Shown one piece after another: positions 30,943-36,011 of a stretch of DNA of 36,011 bases (the stretch's first letter is position 1; each line of letters opens with the position of its first letter). The notes below the pieces were generated by a model, which worked only from the letters and a program-made list of their open reading frames with translations, was not told where the DNA came from and searched no databases. A program made the translations under genes and the position numbers. This DNA comes from Candidatus Martarchaeota archaeon (GTDB taxonomy: Archaea; Micrarchaeota; Micrarchaeia; Micrarchaeales; Micrarchaeaceae): positions 1 through 36,011 of the forward strand of contig JAMCYO010000010.1 of assembly GCA_023473395.1 (NCBI GenBank). Direction: 5' to 3'.

Positions 30943-32163
30943 TCAACGCTTTGTTCTCCTCTTTCTCCTTGCAGCGCCCCTGGCTCTAGCGGATGATCCG
31001 CGCTCCGCAGCCCTTTGTGCAAGCAACGTGGGAGCAACGAGCATCGCAACGAACTCTATAGCCAGCACAACCGTCACACCGATTGCTATCGTAGATAGGC
31101 TTGCAAAATACCCGCTAAGTGCAACAGGTATGAAAGCCACCCCGAGGTTGGTGAACACGCTGTACATGGACGTCGCGAACCCGGCCTGTGCCGGATCGGA
31201 AACGTAGTTGGTCGTTGATGTCATTGCCATGGACCAGTATGCGTTGCCGAAGAACCCGAACAGGAAGAATCCCAAAGCTATTGCAGCGATGGCGCTCGTA
31301 TACGCAAGGCCTAGTACCATTAGCAATGCCGCCAAGAACATCAGGACACCTGTTGAGACAAGCCCAAGCCTGAACTTCTTGTACTGCTCGAATATCGGAG
31401 GCAATATTATCGCGCCCAATGCAGAACCGAGGAAAGCCAGGCCTCCCATAAGCCCGCCATATGCTATTGCGCCAGCAACGTTGTGTACTCCTAAAACCGT
31501 AGAGGCTATGCCGCCAAACATCACAGATATTGCAGATATGGAAAGGCCAACATACCAGTTCTTTATCATGCCTGGCTTAAACGAGCCCTTGAGCGACCTG
31601 CCCTTGTAGAATGTTGGATAGCCGTTTATGCCGAAGAATATCCATATTGCTGCAATTATTGCAAGAACCACGGTGGTCCATAGCGTGCCTGATAAGCCAA
31701 CTGCGGCATATATGCCCGGGCCAAGGAAAGCGCCGAATGCCATTCCGAGGAACAGCATGCCTACGCTTATGCCTATGACGGTATGTGACTTGTCCTTGAA
31801 AATCGAGCTTGCCACGCTTCCGACAGGCGCCATTGCCAGCGGATACGCTATCGCAGCTATCGTCCCGGTTATTATGAATGCTAGATAATTAGGGGATAAC
31901 GCCCTGCCTATCAAACCTATTACGGATATTATGGCGGATGAATACAGTGCCGCTTTTACGGTGAACTTTGCAGATATATAACCGGCCAAAAGCCCGAGCA
32001 CAACCATAGTGTATCCGTATATGGAAAGAAGCAGTATCACTGCGCTAATGCCTACACCCAAAAACTTGCCCAATATAGGGACCAAAGGAGATAGGACAAA
32101 CCAACCGAACCCTATTGTAAACAAAAGGAACCAATAGGGCGCAAGTTTAGACCAGTTGCTCAT
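30943..32163 (-). CDS. Major facilitator superfamily transporter
   Basis: Polytopic membrane protein of 406 residues with about twelve hydrophobic helices in two halves and a central cytosolic loop (FYKGRSLKGSFKPGMIKN). The first half has an MFS layout with glycine-rich helices (VIGISVGMLFLGMAFGAFLGPG). The C-terminal tail is very basic (ARGAARRKRRTKR), consistent with a cytosolic end. The substrate is unknown. ATG 32163 has GGTGTAAAA before it, the same leader as gdhA. It is monocistronic, with a hairpin/T-tract terminator. Confidence 0.9.
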   Translation of the reverse strand: MSNWSKLAPYWFLLFTIGFGWFVLSPLVPILGKFLGVGISAVILLLSIYGYTMVVLGLLAGYISAKFTVKAALYSSAIISVIGLIGRALSPNYLAFIITGTIAAIAYPLAMAPVGSVASSIFKDKSHTVIGISVGMLFLGMAFGAFLGPGIYAAVGLSGTLWTTVVLAIIAAIWIFFGINGYPTFYKGRSLKGSFKPGMIKNWYVGLSISAISVMFGGIASTVLGVHNVAGAIAYGGLMGGLAFLGSALGAIILPPIFEQYKKFRLGLVSTGVLMFLAALLMVLGLAYTSAIAAIALGFFLFGFFGNAYWSMAMTSTTNYVSDPAQAGFATSMYSVFTNLGVAFIPVALSGYFASLSTIAIGVTVVLAIEFVAMLVAPTLLAQRAAERGSSARARGAARRKRRTKR

Positions 32164-32269
32164 TTTTACACCAAACTACATATATCTATTATTTATATTT
32201 GGTTTAATAATGTTTAAAAAGGAGTTGCATAAACGTCCTCAGCTTAAAGTTTAATTGGGAGTGCATTGG

Positions 32270-32638
32270 TTGTACGTAATAATAGACACAAGTTCTATGC
32301 TTTTTGCCATGGAGAACAGGAAAAGCGCAGTAGACGAGGTAGAACGGAAGTTCTCAGGCCTCAAAATACTCGTTTCTGCAGGCTTGATAGGAGAACTGGC
32401 TGGGATAGGGAGCGGCAGCGGCAAGCGCGCTGCACGGGCGCGCTCCTGCATAGATATACTAAAACTTAAAAATGTTGAAGTTGATAAGAATAAAGGCAAT
32501 GTCGACCGGTGGATATTGCGCAGAGCTAAGGAAAACGATGTTTACTGCGTTGTAACCAACGATACAGAGCTCTTTAATAAATTGCGCTACAAACATGTAG
32601 CAGTCTTTAAGCTTTCAAGAAGCGGCATGCTAAAATAG
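32270..32638 (+). CDS. PIN-domain ribonuclease, Fcf1/Utp24-like
   Basis: Compact PIN nuclease of 122 residues. The acidic metal-binding residues are in order: Asp6 (YVIIDTSSM), Glu42 (LIGELAG), Asp79 (NVDRWIL) and Asp98 (VTNDTELFNKL). Linkage to rpo7 and spt4 fits the conserved archaeal order in which an Fcf1-like PIN gene precedes rpo7, so rRNA processing is more likely than a VapC toxin; no antitoxin is adjacent. The start is unclear: the track uses TTG 32255; I prefer TTG 32270 (MYVIIDTSSM) because it gives the standard PIN N-terminus and follows GAGTG. Confidence 0.85.
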   Translation: MYVIIDTSSMLFAMENRKSAVDEVERKFSGLKILVSAGLIGELAGIGSGSGKRAARARSCIDILKLKNVEVDKNKGNVDRWILRRAKENDVYCVVTNDTELFNKLRYKHVAVFKLSRSGMLK

Positions 32639-32649
32639 ACGGTGAATTG

Positions 32650-33225
32650 ATGTACTATAATTATTCGATAAAAGATACCTTCAAGATGCCACCAGAATAC
32701 TTCGACAACGACATAGAAGAGGTTGCAGTGGAAGTTCTTAGGAACAAATACGAGGGCACAATAGACAAGGACCTGGGCGTGATAATGGCCATATATGACG
32801 TCAGGGACATAAGCGACGGCATGATATATCCAGGGGATCCGGCAACGCACCACGAGGTTACCTTCGACATACTTACGTATATGCCAAAGGTAGATGAAGT
32901 GGTTGTCGGAGAGGTCTCGGAACTCATAGATTTCGGAGCTTTCGTAAGGATAGGGCCCATGGAAGGGCTCGTTCACGTTTCGCAGATAACCGATGAATTC
33001 ATATCGTTGGACAAAAAGATTCCGGCATTCGTGTCCAAAAGAAGCGGAAAGAGCTTGAAGAAGGGGGATGTAGTCTACGCCAGAATCTCCACCATAAGCA
33101 TGAAGAACTCCGTAAAGGATTCGAAGATAGCTCTTACCATGAAGTCCGACGGGCTCGGGAAGCCTGAATGGATGGCAATGCAGAACAAGGATAAGGCCCA
33201 GAAAAAGCCCAAGTCAAAAAAATAA
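32650..33225 (+). CDS. rpo7: DNA-directed RNA polymerase subunit Rpo7 (RpoE')
   Basis: Stalk subunit of archaeal RNA polymerase, pairing with Rpo4 and binding emerging RNA. The N-terminal RNP-like domain (MYYNYSIKDTFKMPPEYF, YEGTIDKDLGVIMAI) is followed by an S1 domain (VVVGEVSELIDFGAFVRIG). It ends in a lysine-rich tail. The 191 residues are typical. GGTG lies five bases before ATG 32650; the track TTG (32647) sits only two bases from it. Spt4 follows within nine bases. Confidence 0.96.
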   Translation: MYYNYSIKDTFKMPPEYFDNDIEEVAVEVLRNKYEGTIDKDLGVIMAIYDVRDISDGMIYPGDPATHHEVTFDILTYMPKVDEVVVGEVSELIDFGAFVRIGPMEGLVHVSQITDEFISLDKKIPAFVSKRSGKSLKKGDVVYARISTISMKNSVKDSKIALTMKSDGLGKPEWMAMQNKDKAQKKPKSKK

Positions 33226-33233
33226 GTGATTGA

Positions 33234-33425
33234 ATGGAGGAAATGGTTTGCCCAAATTGCAGGATTATAATAAGCCACGGGGACAAATGCCCGCTCTGCG
33301 GCAACACGAACCTAACGAGAAGGTGGAGCGGCTACTTGATAGTGCTCAATGCCGACATGTCTGAGATAGCAAAGAAGCTCGACATAAAGGTAAACAGCGT
33401 ATTCGCCCTCAACATAAAGGATTGA
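33234..33425 (+). CDS. spt4: Transcription elongation factor Spt4 (RpoE'')
   Basis: Partner of Spt5 in the elongation complex; it closes the polymerase clamp and raises processivity. The 63 residues have the zinc-binding pairs CPNC (Cys6/9) and CPLC (Cys19/22) and the Spt4 core WSGYLIVLNADMSEIAKKL. ATG 33234 has GTGAT three bases upstream. It is the last gene of the PIN-rpo7-spt4 operon; a large structured hairpin begins nine bases after its stop. Confidence 0.96.
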   Translation: MEEMVCPNCRIIISHGDKCPLCGNTNLTRRWSGYLIVLNADMSEIAKKLDIKVNSVFALNIKD

Positions 33426-33433
33426 TTCCTTTA

Positions 33434-33480
33434 TTGCAGGCGAAGGCCACTGCACAATGCCATTGGCTAACGCCCTGCAA
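33434..33480 (+). other. Long imperfect hairpin after spt4
   Basis: An outer stem (TTGCAGGCG with CGCCCTGCAA, one bulge), a symmetric AA/AA internal loop, an inner 5-bp stem (GGCCA with TGGCT) and a 14-base loop make a 47-base stem-loop. No T-tract follows on the plus strand. It may be a 3' UTR element, a processing site or a small RNA. Confidence 0.45.
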
Positions 33481-33485
33481 ATATT

Positions 33486-33514
33486 CAAAAAATAATCCGC
33501 AATTGTTGAGCGGA
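33486..33514 (-). terminator. Hairpin plus T-tract after the FKBP gene
   Basis: On the minus strand TCCGC and GCGGA form a 5-bp stem with a nine-base loop (33496-33514), followed by TTATTTTTTG. It lies 14 bases after the FKBP stop. Confidence 0.55.
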
Positions 33515-33528
33515 ACGCCATTTACAAG

Positions 33529-34254
33529 TTATTCGCTTTCCTTTTCCGATTCCTTGTGTTCATGGGGCTCTTCGGCATTTTCATGCCTTGCGTACTCCTC
33601 GCGAACGTATACTTTCTGAAGGCTTTTCATGTATGTAAGGATGGAAGCGACCAGGCTTGCCCTGTTCACGAAGTAATCGGCGTTTTTCTTGACCTCATCT
33701 GAATAGAAAAGCTCTACCTCTGGGCCTTTGGATTCCACTTTTGTCGGCTCCACGTCATACGTTTTTCCAAGCGACTTTATCTTTTCGTCTACGGAGTCAA
33801 GCTTCTTTACCACCTTTACCTCGTACTTTATCTTCTTTCCTGCGTCCGGATGGTTTGCGTCCACAACGACCCTGCCGGAGCCTACGCTTACCACGGTGAC
33901 GGCCACGTTGTCTATATTGAGCCTCATCCCGGGATACGGGCTTATATTCTGCGATTTGAATTGGGAAAGCGGCATTACCTTTACCAGGTCTGCTACCCTC
34001 TCGCCGAAGGCTTCTGACGGTTCGAGCACAAAAGACTTCTTCTGGTTGAGTTCCATCCCCTTGAGCTCGCGCTCCAGGCCCTTTACTACCGCATTCGACC
34101 CGAGCACCACAAGCGTCGGGCCGTATTTTACGTCCTTGTTGTATGCGTCGCTGTCCTTAGCCAGCTTTTCGTCAGTGGTAGCTATGATGCTGCCGTCGGA
34201 ATCGTTCCAGGCAGTATATTCTATCTCTAGGAAATCTCCATCGTTGAATGCCAT
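33529..34254 (-). CDS. FKBP-type peptidyl-prolyl isomerase (SlyD-like, long form)
   Basis: Cytoplasmic prolyl isomerase and chaperone of 241 residues. The N-terminal FKBP barrel begins FLEIEYTAWNDSDGSIIATT. VVLGSNAVVKGLERELKGME gives the active-site segment, and the SlyD-type insert-in-flap domain follows (EPSEAFGERVADLV, NHPDAGKKIKYEV). A C-terminal domain of about 90 residues ends in an acidic/His-rich tail (HENAEEPHEHKESEKESE) that could bind metal. AGGTGTTAAG precedes ATG 34254. It converges with spt4. Confidence 0.93.
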   Translation of the reverse strand: MAFNDGDFLEIEYTAWNDSDGSIIATTDEKLAKDSDAYNKDVKYGPTLVVLGSNAVVKGLERELKGMELNQKKSFVLEPSEAFGERVADLVKVMPLSQFKSQNISPYPGMRLNIDNVAVTVVSVGSGRVVVDANHPDAGKKIKYEVKVVKKLDSVDEKIKSLGKTYDVEPTKVESKGPEVELFYSDEVKKNADYFVNRASLVASILTYMKSLQKVYVREEYARHENAEEPHEHKESEKESE

Positions 34255-34367
34255 CTTAACACCTAGCAGTGTAATTATGCCGAATAACTATAAAAAGCTT
34301 TCAAGGATAATACTTAATATTATAAGAAACACAAGCTTAGCTATAGGCTTGAAACTGGTCATATAAC

Positions 34368-34985
34368 ATGGGAGAGCAAAAAAAGAAGATGGAAGCCAAG
34401 AACACCATACTTTTCCTTGGTTCGCTGGTAGTTGCCATAATGTTCATAACCTCTTACGCTGCTAGCGGCGGGGGCAACAACAGCAGCAGCACTACCACAA
34501 TAGCCTACAACTACAGCGGGGCAGTGCCAATGGTAGGCACGGCAAACGCCGTAGTGGTAAACTATACCTCTTCGCCAGTAGTTGAACTCTCTCCGAAAGG
34601 CTACAATTCCACTGCTTTGGGAGTCACGGATTATCTAAACAGCTTAGTCAGCAAAGGTTATGCCGTTACATACACGCCTAACGGCAACCAATTCAATGTG
34701 CTGCTCTCAAACAATTTCACCGCTTACCAGCTCCAGAGCGCAATTGCCAGCAGGTTTGGATCCAATGCCACAGTAAAAGGCACAGTGTACATAAGGCTGC
34801 CCAAGAGCATAAAGATGTACGACGGCACAAGCGGCTATGTGTTGACCTCGCCTACGTCAGAGTATTCCGTGGTTATTGAACCCCTACCATACATAGGAAG
34901 CAACGTAAGCGTGAAGGTTCTTGCATTAATAACCGCAAAGGGCCAGTTCGCGCCGAACCAGACTGAGGTAACACTCGATAACTGA
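34368..34985 (+). CDS. Membrane-anchored extracellular protein of unknown function
   Basis: A basic N-terminus (GEQKKKMEAK) and one hydrophobic helix (TILFLGSLVVAIMFITSYAA) predict a signal anchor with the rest outside. A low-complexity SGGGNNSSSTTT linker and about eight N-x-S/T sequons follow. The C-terminal part is beta-rich with repeated VxVxALI-type strands. I recognise no domain. It resembles the gene at 22636 in design, though not in obvious sequence. A GGTCAT stretch precedes the ATG weakly. GluRS starts 18 bases after its stop with no terminator, so they may be co-transcribed. Confidence 0.75.
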   Translation: MGEQKKKMEAKNTILFLGSLVVAIMFITSYAASGGGNNSSSTTTIAYNYSGAVPMVGTANAVVVNYTSSPVVELSPKGYNSTALGVTDYLNSLVSKGYAVTYTPNGNQFNVLLSNNFTAYQLQSAIASRFGSNATVKGTVYIRLPKSIKMYDGTSGYVLTSPTSEYSVVIEPLPYIGSNVSVKVLALITAKGQFAPNQTEVTLDN

Positions 34986-35003
34986 TCATAACGGTGTATC
35001 CAT

Positions 35004-36011
35004 TTGGCACTAGACGGATTGTCCGGATTGATAAGGAAGCACGCGATAAAAAACGCCATGGATTACGGAAAAGCAGACCCGAACAGCGTTATCAACAAGG
35101 TCATCGTTGAAGCCAGAAAGCAGGGCATTCCGGTGGACGAGCTCAAAAAGGAAGTATCCTCAATCGTGGATGAGGTAAATTCCATGAAAAAAGGAGAGCT
35201 AGAAAAGGCTTACGAATCCTATTCGGAAGAGTTCAAAACGCGCATGCAGGAGAAGCGCGAGAAGAGCGCGAAGCCCAGGATGGTCTTAGAGGGCGCAGTA
35301 GAAGGCGATTTCGCGACCAGGTTTCCCCCGGAACCCAACGGATACCTTCATGTGGGCCATGCCAAGCCCCTGTTCCTGGAGGACGCATTCAGGGATATAT
35401 ACAAAGGAAAGCTCTTCCTTTATTTCGACGATACAAACCCGAAGAAGGAAAGCCAGGAATACGTGGACGCAATAAAGAAGGACCTTGAATGGCTCGGCGT
35501 ATCGTTTGACAAGGAGTACTACGCCAGCGACAACATAGAGAAAACCTACGAGCAGTGCAGAAAGCTCATAAAGGACGGAAAAGCATACGCGTGCTCCTGC
35601 ACTTCAGAAGAGATGAAGAAACAGCGGCTGGAACAAAAGGCATGTGCGCACAGGGATAGGCCAATTGAAGAAAGCCTCGACATATTCGAAAAAATGGTAA
35701 GCAACTCCTACGCCAAGGACGACACAGTAATAAGGTATAGGGGGAACATGCAGGATCAGAATACAACGTTGAGGGACCCGAACATATTCAGGATTGTCAG
35801 GGCAAAGCATTACAGGCAGGGCGACAAATATGTGCTTTGGCCCACTTATTCTTTCAATACGCCGATAAATGATTCTTTGAATGGCGTGACCGATGTAATA
35901 AGAAGCAAGGAGTATGAACTGGCTGACGACCTTTATAGGCACATACTCGGTTCGCTTGGGCTTAGGATTCCGCGCTTGCACCTCGAGGCCAGGTTCAACA
36001 TAGAAGGAAAC
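35004..36011 (+). CDS. gltX: Glutamyl-tRNA synthetase, archaeal type, N-terminal part
   Basis: Class I synthetase that charges tRNA-Glu (and probably tRNA-Gln, for later amidation). It runs off the right edge, so it is missing from the ORF track; 336 codons are visible. An archaeal N-terminal helical domain of about 95 residues leads to the catalytic core: FPPEPNGYLHVGHAKPLF (HIGH motif as HVGH, 116-119), FDDTNPKKESQEY and the LEWLGVSFDKEYYASD segment. The TTG at 35004 is the start: GGTG lies seven bases upstream and an in-frame stop at 34989 excludes a longer form. GlnRS is the alternative, but archaea use GluRS. Confidence 0.95.
   Translation, partial: MALDGLSGLIRKHAIKNAMDYGKADPNSVINKVIVEARKQGIPVDELKKEVSSIVDEVNSMKKGELEKAYESYSEEFKTRMQEKREKSAKPRMVLEGAVEGDFATRFPPEPNGYLHVGHAKPLFLEDAFRDIYKGKLFLYFDDTNPKKESQEYVDAIKKDLEWLGVSFDKEYYASDNIEKTYEQCRKLIKDGKAYACSCTSEEMKKQRLEQKACAHRDRPIEESLDIFEKMVSNSYAKDDTVIRYRGNMQDQNTTLRDPNIFRIVRAKHYRQGDKYVLWPTYSFNTPINDSLNGVTDVIRSKEYELADDLYRHILGSLGLRIPRLHLEARFNIEGN

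Noticed and set aside
32270-32638. VapC toxin of a toxin-antitoxin pair
   Set aside because: No small antitoxin gene precedes it, and linkage to rpo7 and spt4 matches the conserved Fcf1-like PIN gene of archaea.

Overview
The window reads as chromosomal DNA of a small-genome archaeon. The informational genes are archaeal/eukaryotic in type: MCM helicase, RNA polymerase subunit Rpo7 with Spt4, aIF5A with its hypusine-site lysine, EF-1beta, the diphthamide enzyme Dph2, ribosomal proteins L10e, S8e, S24e and S27ae, an XPD-family helicase, Rad50 and archaeal-type GluRS and MetRS. Division genes are FtsZ plus an archaeal-type SepF. Genes are tightly packed, with many stop/start overlaps and no gap above about 250 bases. 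Moderate GC, heavy use of AGG and ATA codons, a class III (QxSxEY) pilin, and isocitrate and glutamate dehydrogenases together suggest a DPANN archaeon near Micrarchaeota (ARMAN-2-like). That placement is inference; there is no rRNA gene here to test it. Translation starts follow two styles. One is a GGTG or GGTGAT Shine-Dalgarno about 4-6 bases before the start. The other is leaderless, with a TATA box centred about 26 bases upstream of the start codon.

Layout. 1-3.9 kb: MTA phosphorylase (cut by the window edge) and glutamate dehydrogenase, a type IV pilin-like protein, Dph2 and L10e. 4.0-7.0 kb: a first FtsZ, a two-domain protein disulfide oxidoreductase and isocitrate dehydrogenase. 7.1-13.3 kb (minus strand): Rad50, a small unknown, then an operon of a secreted Lon-type protease, a tiny four-CxxC zinc-ribbon protein and EF-1beta, and upstream a membrane protein with a PLD-like tail. 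13.4-18.3 kb: XPD-like helicase, a presenilin-like protease overlapping it antisense, and MCM. 18.4-23.3 kb: MetRS, an unknown, S8e, an unknown, ornithine carbamoyltransferase and an anchored extracellular unknown. 23.5-28.5 kb: two further tandem FtsZ genes, the aIF5A-S24e-S27ae-CPBP protease-TrmJ operon, and sepF convergent to it. 28.7-32.2 kb: DUF488, CoA-binding protein, FAD oxidoreductase, MFS transporter. 32.3-36.0 kb: PIN nuclease-Rpo7-Spt4, FKBP, an anchored extracellular unknown, and GluRS running off the end.

Main points of interest: (i) three distinct FtsZ paralogs plus SepF within about 24 kb, one paralog altered beside its nucleotide-binding loop; (ii) several operon ends (pilin, L10e, EF-1beta, TrmJ, MFS, FKBP) carrying a stem-loop followed by a T-rich tract, resembling bacterial intrinsic terminators; (iii) three membrane-linked proteases (secreted Lon-type, presenilin-type, CPBP-type), each next to or in an operon with information-processing genes. 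I found no CRISPR array, insertion sequence, rRNA or tRNA gene, and no clear defence system.
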